64,000 bases of DNA from CAZXGD01 sp046350455 (GCA_046350455.1 JAXMAM010000013.1:1-64000); one strand, 5' to 3'; positions 52,437-61,585 are shown, counted from the first letter of the stretch. Notes: generated by a model not told the origin, from the letters alone. Translations and numbers: made by a program.

Positions 52437-53493
52437 ATGCGCACGTTCCCACGCATCCAAATCAGCGTCGTTTCTCCATTCGCACTCGCCTTGCTGGCCT
52501 GCGGCACAGCGTTGGCTGGCATATCGCAGGCCACGTTGGTCGCGCCGGGCGGCTTCGTGCAGGCGGGAGCAGGGCCATCCACCACGGGCGCGCCTGGCTG
52601 GCCGGGTCTGGACTGGACTCCCTACCACTCGGCTCCTGGATCTGATGTGCACGAGGCGTCCTTCAGCGGTGTGTCCACTGCCACCACATCAGCGAGCTAC
52701 TCCAGTGGCTCGACCAGCAACAGCGGCTCTGGCACGTGCGGCATGGGCTGGGTGGTGCTGAACGGTGCCAACAACGCGCCAAACAGCTCATCGTTTCCGC
52801 GCGGCGAGCAACGGCGGGTGGAAGGAGACCTTCCTCATCACCCATCCCTCCTACACCGGACAGACGGGATACATGCAGTTCACGGTGCATGCGACTGCCT
52901 CCCTCTTTGCAAGCGGCTTTGCTGGATCTGCCAGCCTGGACATCACGGCGTACAAGGACAACGCGCAGCTGATGAACAACGCCCTGTTCAGCCCTGGCAA
53001 CTCTGATCTCATCAGCACCGACCGTCAGTACGGGCACTGGGCTGTGGCCACCTACGGCAATCCGCCCACAGACAGCAAGAACGTGAACGGCACGGTGACG
53101 TTTGCAGTGCCATTCACCTTTGGCACACCGTTCAGCCTGGGCGTGTACGCGTGCGCACAGGGCGGCATGCGCTCCTCGAGCGGCGTGTCTGGCAACTCAA
53201 CCGCCCAGGCTGGCACTCCAGCGCTGGTCAACTGGACAGGCATCACCAACATCTACGTGAGCGGTGCGCCCATCTCTGGCGCGTCGCTGTCCAGCGGCAC
53301 CGGCCTGAACTGGGGCGGCCAGTTCCTGCCTCCGGTGCCAGAAGACCTGAACCAGGATGGCGTGGTGGATGGCACAGATCTGGGACTTCTGCTGGGTTCG
53401 TGGGGACCCTGCGCAGGCTGCCCTGCGGATATCAACCACGACGGCGTGGTGGACGGCACAGATCTGGGACTCTTGCTTGGCGCCTGGACCTGA
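52437..53493 (+). CDS. Secreted protein with dockerin tail, one frameshift
   Basis: Starts at ATG 52437 (TAAAAT ends 7 nt upstream). Signal peptide (VVSPFALALLACGTALAG). The frame runs to GANNAPNSSSF and then fails; from ~52795 another frame continues with AASNGGWKETFLITHPSYTG to the end, with a beta-sandwich body and two dockerin-like repeats (DLNQDGVVDGTDLGLLLG, DINHDGVVDGTDLGLLLG). Dropping one T of the TTT at ~52790-52793 joins the frames as SSSFRAASNGGW. Function unknown. Confidence 0.8.
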
Positions 53494-53544
53494 TCTGGGA
53501 GACACCGTGTCCCGGGCGGCCATGGACTGCATGGAGGGCGACTC

Positions 53545-54087
53545 ATGCCGACAGACCTTCAGCTCCAGATCCTGCAGAACATCCGCATTGCATCCCCCTG
53601 CCCCGCCCGCTGGGAGGATATGCAAGGCGACGACAAGCGCCGCTACTGCACGCAGTGCGACCTGCATGTCCACAACGTGGCCGAAATGACGGCTGATGAA
53701 GTGGAGGAGATGCTGCGCCCCCTCATGGAGCGCGGCGAGCGCGTGTGCGCGCAGCTGCGGCGCCGCGAAGACGGCACCGTCCTGGTGCGCGACTGCCCGG
53801 TGGGACTGCGCGCTGTGCGCGCGCACACTCGGCGCATGGCAGCGCGGGCGGTGGCGCTGGCGTCGTTTCTCTTCACCACTGCGGTGCTGGCCGCACAGGG
53901 CGAGAAGAACCCAGCCAGCCGCGCGCGCATGGTGCAGTTCCAGCCCTTCAAGTGGGCGCAGGAAAAGCTGGCGCCAGGCGCAGTCGTGCCTCCGTACCAG
54001 ATCATGGCTGGTGATGTGGCGTACACGCCAACAACACCCGTGCAGTCGCTCCCGCCTTCACAGCCAGTCGTCCAGAAGGTGCGCTGA
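53545..54087 (+). CDS. Small Cys-containing protein with one membrane segment
   Basis: 180 residues from ATG 53545, GGAGGG upstream. The N terminus reads ASPCPARWEDMQGDDKRRYC followed by TQCDLHVHNVAEM, a CP..W..M.GDD..RYC..C zinc-ribbon-like signature that I have seen in several phyla with no assigned function. Then DGTVLVRDCPVGLRAVRA and one membrane segment (AARAVALASFLFTTAVLAA, ~100-120), followed by a Pro-rich tail. Probably an inner-membrane protein with an internal Cys domain. Confidence 0.75.
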   Translation: MPTDLQLQILQNIRIASPCPARWEDMQGDDKRRYCTQCDLHVHNVAEMTADEVEEMLRPLMERGERVCAQLRRREDGTVLVRDCPVGLRAVRAHTRRMAARAVALASFLFTTAVLAAQGEKNPASRARMVQFQPFKWAQEKLAPGAVVPPYQIMAGDVAYTPTTPVQSLPPSQPVVQKVR

Positions 54088-54138
54088 GGCCTCATGGTGC
54101 CCTTTTTCAATTGAAGTCTGCTGGGGTACGCCGGCCTG

Positions 54139-54588
54139 GTGGTCACGGCCCTGGTGCTGTTCCTGAACGAGAGCACACCGTGGTGGGCGGAAGATCCCAA
54201 GCCGCATGCCCTGGAGCTGGTGTGCGTGGGCGGGCTCCTGCCCTGGGCAGCACTGTGCCTGGCTGCTGATCTCACGGCGCGCGTGCGCCGCACGCGCGCG
54301 TTCCACAGCGCCATCCACCAGCCGTGGACCACAGGCTTGTGGGGACTGGGTGCCAGTGCATTGGGCATCGGATTGGGCATGCCCATCGCGCCCTTTGTGC
54401 CAGAGTGGCTGCCAGACGCAGTGTGGACCAGCGCCACAGGAGCCGTGGCAGGCGTGGTGGTCATCCTGTGCATGCGGGGCACCCGCGTGGGCACGTGTGC
54501 CAGCTGCGGCTATGCGCTGGACAGCGCGCTTCATTCCACACGCTGCCCCGAATGCGGGCAGCACGCTGCTGAAGTGCTGGTGCGCTAG
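54139..54588 (+). CDS. Small membrane protein with C-terminal zinc ribbon
   Basis: 149 residues as read from GTG 54139, but the true start is probably ATG 54094 (GAGG upstream): the frame ATG GTG CCC TTT TTC AAT TGA AGT continues in phase, so only the TGA at 54112-54114 separates them. Membrane segments: TALVLFLNE, LVCVGGLLPWAALCLAA, GLWGLGASALGIGLG and VWTSATGAVAGVVVILC. The C terminus is the zinc ribbon CASCGYALDSALHSTRCPEC, like that of 24965-25654. Stop overlaps the convergent kinase stop by CTAG. Confidence 0.7.
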   Translation: MVTALVLFLNESTPWWAEDPKPHALELVCVGGLLPWAALCLAADLTARVRRTRAFHSAIHQPWTTGLWGLGASALGIGLGMPIAPFVPEWLPDAVWTSATGAVAGVVVILCMRGTRVGTCASCGYALDSALHSTRCPECGQHAAEVLVR

Positions 54589-56943
54589 CCAGCCAGCGCG
54601 CGCGCTGCGCCCGGCCTGTCCAGGCACCACGCGCGCCGCACGCAGCCCATCCAGGCCACTGCCAAAGACCACACACCGCCCAGCAGCAGGCCCACCACAG
54701 CGCCCACACCGCAGGCGCCGGCCACATAGGGAACCACCCACTGCTCACGCGTGCCAAGCGCCAGCACGCCGCCCAGCGCAAGCGCGCCAACAAGCAGGCT
54801 GCCCACCGCCACCGCGGCCAGGCGCAGCACAGCGCTGCGCGCTTGCAGGCGGATGACTGGCCAGGGCTCGCCAGCGCGGGCAACGGCAGCGCCGCTGCGC
54901 GCAGCGCCGCACGGAGCAGCAGCGAGCCGAGCACCAGCCCCACTGCCACTGCACCAGCCAGGGGCACCAGCATCCACCACGTGGCGGTGCGGGCCTCCAC
55001 GCCATCCAGCAGGCCCTGCACCACGCTGGCGTGCATCCAGACACCTGGAATCGTGCGGCCGCCCAGCGTCACGACGTCCTCGGCTCGATAGGCCGCCAGC
55101 AGCACCGTGCGCCCCTTCACGTCCAGCGCCGCCCATGTGCCGTCTGCATTCACCAGCTCCAGCACGTCGTGGTCCGCACCCTGATGGCCTCGTCTGGCAG
55201 CACGCCAATGGGATAGATGCCCAGGAGATCGCGCGGCTCTACACCCAAAATGCCGTCTGAACCCTCCACGCCGTTGGCGGGCTGCGCTGCCACCAGGCCA
55301 ATGGAACGGCCAGCGCCAGCCTGCCCCTGGAAACGCAGGCGGCAGTTGCGCTCGTCCACCTGCACAGGCAGGGCTTCCGCGCCGCCACCTTCGCGGCCAA
55401 GCACCGCAGCGGCAGCAGCCACAGCGAGCGGCAGGCGTGGCACGCGGTCTTCGCGCTGTGGGATGACCACTGCGTGCCCAAACAGCGTGAACTCCGACAG
55501 GTTCATGCAGCCCCAGCCAGCGCCAGATGTGCCCAGCCCATCCACCAGCGGCCGCTCTGGATGGCGGTCTGGCCTGCCCGGCGTGAAATCCTGTGTGGCC
55601 ACGATGACCGGCACAGGCCGTTCGCCGCTGGTCACGCGCTGGATGGGTCCCAGGATGGCCTGGTTGAGCGCTGGATCTGGGTTGTTGAGGAACGCGATGT
55701 CGAGCACGATGGCATCTGGCTGCAGCGCGCCCAGACGTTCGACAATGGCTCCCCACACATGCCGCTTGGTTGGTGCCGCTGCTGGGTCCACACCCTGGAT
55801 GCCAAGGCGCTGCGCCAGCTGCAGCAGGCCATCCGGACCTCTTCTCCCGCACCACCAGCACGCGCGAGGCGGTGGTGGAGGCCGGCACATCCAGCGCCAG
55901 GTGGGTCCCAGCTGGGATGCGGACAACTGGCTTGAAGCCTGCCACCCCAGAAACGTGCCGATCAGGAGCAGCGTCACGGCCACCCAGTGGAAGCGCGATG
56001 GATTGCCACGCCCCTGCGGCCACACCCATTGCTCCAGCGCGCGCGTGGCTCGCTCCTTGAGCGGGGGCCGATACGCGCGCAGCGCAGCGCCCAGCTCCCG
56101 CGCATCCTGCCAGCGATCGCGCGGCTCTGGCGCCACGCCCCGAGCGATGATGTCCTCCAGCGCCTTGTCACGCAGACCCAGCGCAGCAGTCAGGCCCGCG
56201 CGGGGTTGAGTGGCGGCCGGCTCTGTGCCGCTGACGAGCGCTGCGCATTCCTTGCACAGCGAATACACATCTGCGCGGGGCGTGATGGCTGCGGGATCTC
56301 CCTGCACCACCTCTGGCGCTGCGCGCGTGCGTGAGTATGCGGCCACGCGCCCGTCGAGCTTGCTGGAGGCGCGCGTGCCGCCAAAGTCGGTCACCTTGAC
56401 CACTGGCTGGCCCATGCGTTCGATGACCAGCATGTTGTCCGACTTCAGGTCGCAGTGCGGCGTGCCGTGCGCGTGCATCCACGCCACACCATCCACCGCC
56501 TGCAACAGCAGCCCGATGCGCGCTGGCTTGTCCAAGCCCGTCTCTGCTGCGTAGCGGGTGAGGCCACGTGCCCCCTCGAGCCATTCCATGACCAGCGCCT
56601 CGCTGGTTCGGCCGTCCGGCCAGCGCGCCACCGTGCGCGGATAGAAGCGCACCACATGCTCATGCGATGGAAAGCCGCGCGAAAGCGTGCACTCCTGCGC
56701 CCAGCACGCTTCTGCTGCTGGCCCGAGCGCCTCGGGTCGCAGCACCTTGATGGCCACCAGCAGCCCGTCCTGGCTGGTGGCGCGGTAGATGCGGCCAAAG
56801 CCACCTTCCAGATAGGGCGGCAACGGCGGCGTCGTCACCAGCGTGAACCCGTCAATGGCTGGATGGTCCCCTGTGGGCGCCCCACTCCCAGGCACCATGG
56901 GCGTGGTGGGATCTGAGTCGAACGGCGACGCCCCCTCGCTCAC
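54585..56943 (-). CDS. Serine/threonine kinase with CHASE2-like sensor, broken by four frame shifts
   Basis: GTG 56943 overlaps the stop of the FecR-like gene (GTGA). Kinase: GGFGRIYRATS, VAIKVL (Lys), GTPHCDLKSDNML (HCD instead of HRD), VTDFGGTRA, APEVVQ, DVYSLCKECAAL. A membrane helix (VAVTLLLIGTFLG) is followed by the periplasmic CHASE2-like part (DAIVLDIAFLNNPDPALNQ) and three more membrane segments (LLVGALALGGVLALG, YVAGACGVGAVVGLLLGG). The frame shifts at about 55945, 55850, 55180 and 54880, all in G or C runs or next to them. Restoring one base at each gives a continuous CHASE2 protein of ~787 codons. Confidence 0.8.
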
Positions 56944-57542
56944 GTGCGGATGCCTGCAAGCGCTGCGCGAGCCTTGGCCTCCTGCACGAGCTTGGCAATG
57001 GCAGGATCCTTGGCGATGGACTTGGCCACAGGCTTGGCGTCCAGCTGGCCGTTCACCAGCTCCACGTACTGCTCCTTGATGTAGAGCGAGAACCGTGCTG
57101 GTGGAGTGGAGGCGGAGTCCTCGATCTGCACGGTGCCCACCGCCTTGCCTGGCGGCGGCTCGAGCAGGGCCACGAACAGGGATGTGCCGCTGGTCCACGT
57201 CAGCCAGTGCGTGCCGGTGGAGCCCGCCACCACCGTGCCCTTGGTCACCACCACAGGGAAAGGCGCGACCATGTTCATCTGCATGGCAGGCTCCACCACC
57301 AGCGCGCTGCCGATGTAGAGCGTGCCTGACACCAGCTCCACGCTGCTGATGGCACTGCCAGAAGTCTTGGGGATGACCCTGCCGTCATACAGCTGCGCGT
57401 CCCACGCGTCATGGCACAGCTGGTCTCCCACCGGGACCTTCTCTGTCCTGCATCCCAGGATGAGCAGCGAACCAGACTTCGGGCTCTGCAGGCTGCCTTC
57501 GCCGGAATACCCCACCGCCTCGCTGTAGATCGCTGAGTCCAT
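56940..57542 (-). CDS. FecR-like domain protein
   Basis: 200 residues from ATG 57542, GGAGG six nt upstream (a longer open frame upstream is antisense to the next gene). Beta-rich with VSGTLYIGSALVVEPAMQMN, VVTKGTVVAGSTGTHWLTWT and SLFVALLEPPPGKAVGTVQI, the repeated strand pattern of FecR-type periplasmic domains. No signal peptide. It directly precedes the CHASE2 kinase gene with a 4-bp overlap, a pairing known from other bacteria. Probably a sensor or scaffold for that kinase. Confidence 0.65.
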   Translation of the reverse strand: MDSAIYSEAVGYSGEGSLQSPKSGSLLILGCRTEKVPVGDQLCHDAWDAQLYDGRVIPKTSGSAISSVELVSGTLYIGSALVVEPAMQMNMVAPFPVVVTKGTVVAGSTGTHWLTWTSGTSLFVALLEPPPGKAVGTVQIEDSASTPPARFSLYIKEQYVELVNGQLDAKPVAKSIAKDPAIAKLVQEAKARAALAGIRT

Positions 57543-57581
57543 GTTGTTCCTCCACGAAAGGTGCCCGTACGATACCCGCGC

Positions 57582-58040
57582 ATGCTGGAGCCGGTGTACA
57601 GGCATACGCAGCGCGGCCCCATTGGCTGGGTGCTCTTCGTCATTGCGCTGGCCGTGGCCGTAGGGGCCATCGTGGGCGCCATGCCCACAGAGGTCAGGGT
57701 GCTGCTGGCGCTCCTGAGCGCCCTGTTTGTGTTTCTGAGCGCGTGCTTTCAGACGCTGACCATCCACGACGAGGCAGCTGCGCTGCATGTCTCCTTTGGG
57801 CCGCTGAGCGTGTTTCAGACCAGGATCCGCTACTCGGAAATCCTGAAGGCTGAACTGGCCACAACCGACCTCCTGGATGGCATCGGCATCCACTACATCT
57901 TCACACGAGGGTGGGTCTGGAATCTGTGGGGTCGCAACTGTATTCGTCTGGAGACCCGCGGAGGAGTCATCCGCGTCGGCACCGATGATCCGGAAAATCT
58001 GCTCCGCTGCGTGCAGTCGCGCGTGACACAGCCTTCATAA
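57582..58040 (+). CDS. Small membrane protein with PH-like domain
   Basis: 152 residues from ATG 57582 (GTG 57561 is an alternative); TACGAT ends 8 nt upstream. Two membrane segments (IGWVLFVIALAVAVGAIVGA, VLLALLSALFVFLSACFQ) are followed by a bacterial PH-like domain (DEAAALHVSFGPLSVFQTRI, VWNLWGRNCIRLETRGG, IRVGTDDPENLLRCV). Such proteins have no defined role. Divergent from the FecR-like gene, and upstream of the sdh operon. Confidence 0.75.
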   Translation: MLEPVYRHTQRGPIGWVLFVIALAVAVGAIVGAMPTEVRVLLALLSALFVFLSACFQTLTIHDEAAALHVSFGPLSVFQTRIRYSEILKAELATTDLLDGIGIHYIFTRGWVWNLWGRNCIRLETRGGVIRVGTDDPENLLRCVQSRVTQPS

Positions 58041-58112
58041 GCCCACCAGGCGCCTTCGTGAGGGATATACTCCTCCCTCCCATCCTGCGGATGGCCAGAA
58101 AGGACGAACCGC
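58041..58112. promoter_or_regulatory. Possible promoter before the sdh operon
   Basis: TATACT at 58066-58071 is followed by a C-rich leader and AAGGA seven nt before the GTG at 58113. No convincing -35 was found at 16-18 nt. Confidence 0.35.
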
Positions 58113-58967
58113 GTGTCGCGCGCGCCGATCTCACTCCCGCAAGCGTCAGGATTTCTTCAGACCAATCGCAAGGACAAGTGGTGGCTGCAGCCAGTGGCCA
58201 CGCTGGCTGGCCTGCTGACCTTCATCGTGTACTCCACGTGGGCGGCGTTCCAGGGGGCCAACTACTTCATCGGCGGTCCCACCCAGCCGGATGTGCAGCG
58301 CCTGCTGTCGCCCTTCTATTCGCCGGTGATCTGGGACGCCAAGGGACTGGTCTCTGGCCATGCGTGGCTGGGTGAAGTGCCAGCCTGGTGGCCCAGCTTC
58401 CTGCTGTTCAGCCCAGCGCTTCTCATCCTGCCCTTCCCCGGTCTGTTCCGGTTCACCTGCTACTACTACCGCGGCGCCTACTACAAGGCCTTCTGGGGCG
58501 ACCCAGTCAGCTGCTCTGTGGGCGAGCCCGGCTTCCGCGGCGACAACTACCGCGGCGAGGAGAAGTTCCCGCTCATCCTGCAGAACATCCATCGCTACGC
58601 GCTGTACGTGGCCATCCTGTTCATCTTCATCCTGGGCTGGGACGCCATCTGTGGCTACACCTACATCGGCACCGACGGTCACAAGCACTTCGGCCTGAGC
58701 ATCGGCTCGCTGGTGCTCACCATGAACGTGGTGTTCCTGGGGTGCTACACCTTTGGCTGCCACTGCTGGCGCCACTTCATGGGCGGCAAGCACGACTGCT
58801 TCTCGTGCCAGAGCAAGATGAGGCAGAACGCCTACAAGCGCGTCAGCTGGCTGAACGGCAAGCACATGCTGTTCGCGTGGATCAGCCTGTTCTGGGTGGG
58901 TTTCTCAGACGTGTATGTGCGCCTGTGTTCCATGGGCATCTGGACTGACTGGAGGATCATCGGGTGA
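58113..58967 (+). CDS. sdhC: Succinate dehydrogenase membrane anchor subunit
   Basis: 284 residues from GTG 58113 with AAGGA seven nt upstream. Five membrane segments are visible (VATLAGLLTFIVYSTW; WWPSFLLFSPALLILP; ALYVAILFIFILGWDAI; LSIGSLVLTMNVVFLGCY; GKHMLFAWISLFWVGF). Several His residues (HRYALYV, HKHFGLS, CHCWRHF) could ligate haem or quinone-site water. The length and five-helix plan resemble the single long anchor of actinobacterial Sdh1-type complexes rather than the four-subunit type, an inference. It overlaps sdhA by 4 bp (GTGA). Confidence 0.85.
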   Translation: MSRAPISLPQASGFLQTNRKDKWWLQPVATLAGLLTFIVYSTWAAFQGANYFIGGPTQPDVQRLLSPFYSPVIWDAKGLVSGHAWLGEVPAWWPSFLLFSPALLILPFPGLFRFTCYYYRGAYYKAFWGDPVSCSVGEPGFRGDNYRGEEKFPLILQNIHRYALYVAILFIFILGWDAICGYTYIGTDGHKHFGLSIGSLVLTMNVVFLGCYTFGCHCWRHFMGGKHDCFSCQSKMRQNAYKRVSWLNGKHMLFAWISLFWVGFSDVYVRLCSMGIWTDWRIIG

Positions 58968-60796
58968 GCGGCGCTACTTCGCTGGGCGACCAGTACATCG
59001 TGACCGAGCATGACGTGATCGTGATCGGTGCAGGCGGCGCAGGTCTGCGCGCCGCCATCGAATCAAGCGCTGGCGGCGCCAAGACGGCCGTCATCTGCAA
59101 GAGCCTGCTTGGCAAGGCGCACACAGTCATGGCAGAAGGCGGCATGGCCGCAGCCATGGGCAACGTGGACGACCGCGACAACTGGGAAGTGCACTTCGCA
59201 GACACCATGCGCGGCGGCGGCTACCTGAACAACCCCACCATGGCCAAGCACCACGCCAAGGAAGCACCTTCCTGCGTGCGTGAGCTGGAGGCCTGGGGCG
59301 CTGTGTTCGACCGCACCAAGGACGGCAAGATCCTGCAGCGCAACTTTGGTGGCCACCGCTATCCGCGCCTGGCGCACGTGGGCGACCGCACCGGCCTGGA
59401 GATGATCCGCACCCTGCAGGACCACGGCATCCACCAGGGCCTGGACATCTACATGGAGATGACCGTGGTGGCCCTCCTGACCAGCGGCGGGCGCATCGCC
59501 GGCGTGCTGGGCTACGACCGCGAGCGCGGCCGCCTGCGCGTGTGGAAGGCCAAGGCTGTGGTGCTGGCCACCGGCGGCATCGGCAAGGCGTACCGGATCA
59601 CCAGCAACTCATGGGAATACACCGGCGACGGCCAGAGCCTGGCCTACCACGCTGGTGCAGAGCTCATGGACATGGAGTTTGTGCAGTTCCACCCCACTGG
59701 CATGGTGTGGCCGCCCAGCGTGCGCGGCATCCTGGTGACAGAGGGCGTGCGCGGTGAAGGCGGCGTGCTCCGCAACAGCGAGGGCAAGCGCTTCATGTTC
59801 GACGACATCCCAGAGCTGTACAAGAACCAGGTGGCCAAGGACGAGGAGGAAGGCTGGCGCTACGTGTGCGGCGACAAGAACGCCCAGCGTCCGCCAGAGC
59901 TCCTCACCCGCGACCACGTGGCCCGCTGCATCAACCGCGAGATCAAGGCTGGCCGCGGCTCGCCGCACGGCGGCGTGTTCCTGGACATTGCCTGGATCAA
60001 GCAGAAGCTCCCCAACTCGGAGGAGCACATCAAGAAGAAGCTCCCCAGCATGTACCACCAGTTCAAGCAGCTGGCTGGCGTGGACATCACCAAGGAAGCC
60101 ATGGAAGTGGGCCCCACCACCCACTACGTGATGGGCGGCGTGCGCGTGGATGGCGACACGCAGATGTCCACTGTTCCTGGCCTGTTCGCAGCCGGTGAAG
60201 TGGCTGCTGGCCTGCACGGGGCCAACCGCCTGGGCGGCAATTCGCTGTCAGACCTGCTGGTCTTTGGCCGCCGCGCTGGCAAGTATGCAGCGCAGTACGC
60301 CAAGGACAACCAGGCTGCTGCGGTAGACAACGCCCAGTTGGAAGAGGAGACCCGTCGCGCGCTGGAGTCGTTCGACCGGCCCCACGGCGAGAACCCCTAC
60401 GCCATCCAGGGCGACCTGCAGAACACCATGCAGGACCTGGTGGGCATCGTGCGCACCGAGAAGGAGATGCAGCAGGCGCTGGACCGCCTGGGCGGCTTCT
60501 GGACGCGCTTTGCCAAGGTGGGCGTGGATGGCCACCGGGAGTACAACCCAGGGTGGCACACTGCCATTGACCTTCGGAATCTGCTCACAGTGTCAGAGGC
60601 CATCACGCGTTCCGCGCTGGAGCGCAAGGAGAGCCGCGGCGCGCAGTTCCGCGAGGACCACCCCAGCAAGAGCGACGAGTGCTCCAAGTTCAACACGGTG
60701 ATCCGCAAGGGGCCGGACGGCTCCATGCAGATCGAGCGTCGCCAGCGCGGCCCGCTGGAGGCCGAGTTGGCAGGCATCATCGAGAAGATGAAGTAG
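58964..60796 (+). CDS. sdhA: Succinate dehydrogenase / fumarate reductase flavoprotein subunit
   Basis: 610 residues from GTG 58964, overlapping sdhC. FAD-binding: IGAGGAGLRAAIESS, then KAHTVMAEGGMAAAMGN (the HT..AEGG segment that carries the covalently bound FAD). Catalytic residues are in HPTGM and ARGEGGVL-like GVRGEGGVLRN, and RLGGNSLSDLLVFGRRAGK closes the FAD domain. It oxidises succinate in the citric acid cycle and passes electrons to the iron-sulfur subunit. The operon order is sdhC-sdhA-sdhB. Confidence 0.97.
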   Translation: MSGATSLGDQYIVTEHDVIVIGAGGAGLRAAIESSAGGAKTAVICKSLLGKAHTVMAEGGMAAAMGNVDDRDNWEVHFADTMRGGGYLNNPTMAKHHAKEAPSCVRELEAWGAVFDRTKDGKILQRNFGGHRYPRLAHVGDRTGLEMIRTLQDHGIHQGLDIYMEMTVVALLTSGGRIAGVLGYDRERGRLRVWKAKAVVLATGGIGKAYRITSNSWEYTGDGQSLAYHAGAELMDMEFVQFHPTGMVWPPSVRGILVTEGVRGEGGVLRNSEGKRFMFDDIPELYKNQVAKDEEEGWRYVCGDKNAQRPPELLTRDHVARCINREIKAGRGSPHGGVFLDIAWIKQKLPNSEEHIKKKLPSMYHQFKQLAGVDITKEAMEVGPTTHYVMGGVRVDGDTQMSTVPGLFAAGEVAAGLHGANRLGGNSLSDLLVFGRRAGKYAAQYAKDNQAAAVDNAQLEEETRRALESFDRPHGENPYAIQGDLQNTMQDLVGIVRTEKEMQQALDRLGGFWTRFAKVGVDGHREYNPGWHTAIDLRNLLTVSEAITRSALERKESRGAQFREDHPSKSDECSKFNTVIRKGPDGSMQIERRQRGPLEAELAGIIEKMK

Positions 60797-60814
60797 CAGG
60801 CAGGAAGCTCCCCC

Positions 60815-61585
60815 ATGGTTTCACCCACAGCAGCAACACGGACCGTGAACTTCCGCATCTGGCGTGGCAACGCCGCTGGCGGCAGCTTTCAGGACTACAC
60901 CGTGGAGGTCACGGACGGCATGGTCGTCCTGGACTGCATCCACAAGATCCAGGCCGAGCAGGCCAATGACCTGGCCTGCCGCTGGAACTGCAAGGCTGGC
61001 AAGTGCGGCTCCTGCTCTGCGGAGATCAACGGCAAGCCCAGCCTGATGTGCATGACCCGCATGGACCTCCTGCCGCCTGGCGAGACCGTCACGGTGGAGC
61101 CCATGCGCACCTTCCCGCTCATCCGCGACCTGGTCACGGATGTGTCGTGGAACTACGAGGTCAAGAAGAAGATCAAGCCGTTCAAGCCCCGCAAGCCGGA
61201 CAATCCGGACGGCACGTGGACGGTCTATCAGGAGGACGTGGAACGCTCGCAGGAGTTCCGCAAGTGCATCGAGTGCTTCCTGTGCCAGGACGTCTGCCAC
61301 GTGCTGCGCGACCACCACAAGCACGCTGAGTTCATCGGCCCGCGCTTCCTGGTGTTCACCGCAGCGCTGGAGATGAACCCGCTGGATACAGAAGACCGCC
61401 TGGCAGACCTGAAGAACCGCGATGGCATTGGCTACTGCAACATCACCAAGTGCTGCACCAAGGTGTGCCCCGAGCACATCACGATCACGGACAACGCGAT
61501 CATCCCGCTGAAGGAGCGCGTGGTGGACGAGTTCTACGACCCGCTCACGCGCCTGTTCCGGATCTTCAAGCCCAAGGCCAGCTGA
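60815..61585 (+). CDS. sdhB: Succinate dehydrogenase iron-sulfur subunit
   Basis: 256 residues from ATG 60815, AGGAAG upstream, 18 bp after sdhA. The [2Fe-2S] cluster ligands are in CRWNCKAGKCGSCSAEING. The second half has CIECFLCQDVCHVLRD and CNITKCCTKVCPEHI for the [4Fe-4S] and [3Fe-4S] centres. Transfers electrons from FAD to quinone in the membrane complex. Confidence 0.96.
   Translation: MVSPTAATRTVNFRIWRGNAAGGSFQDYTVEVTDGMVVLDCIHKIQAEQANDLACRWNCKAGKCGSCSAEINGKPSLMCMTRMDLLPPGETVTVEPMRTFPLIRDLVTDVSWNYEVKKKIKPFKPRKPDNPDGTWTVYQEDVERSQEFRKCIECFLCQDVCHVLRDHHKHAEFIGPRFLVFTAALEMNPLDTEDRLADLKNRDGIGYCNITKCCTKVCPEHITITDNAIIPLKERVVDEFYDPLTRLFRIFKPKAS

Noticed and set aside
54112..54114. TGA read as Trp (alternative genetic code)
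   Set aside because: One in-frame TGA in one gene is not evidence of recoding, and all other genes end normally at TGA.
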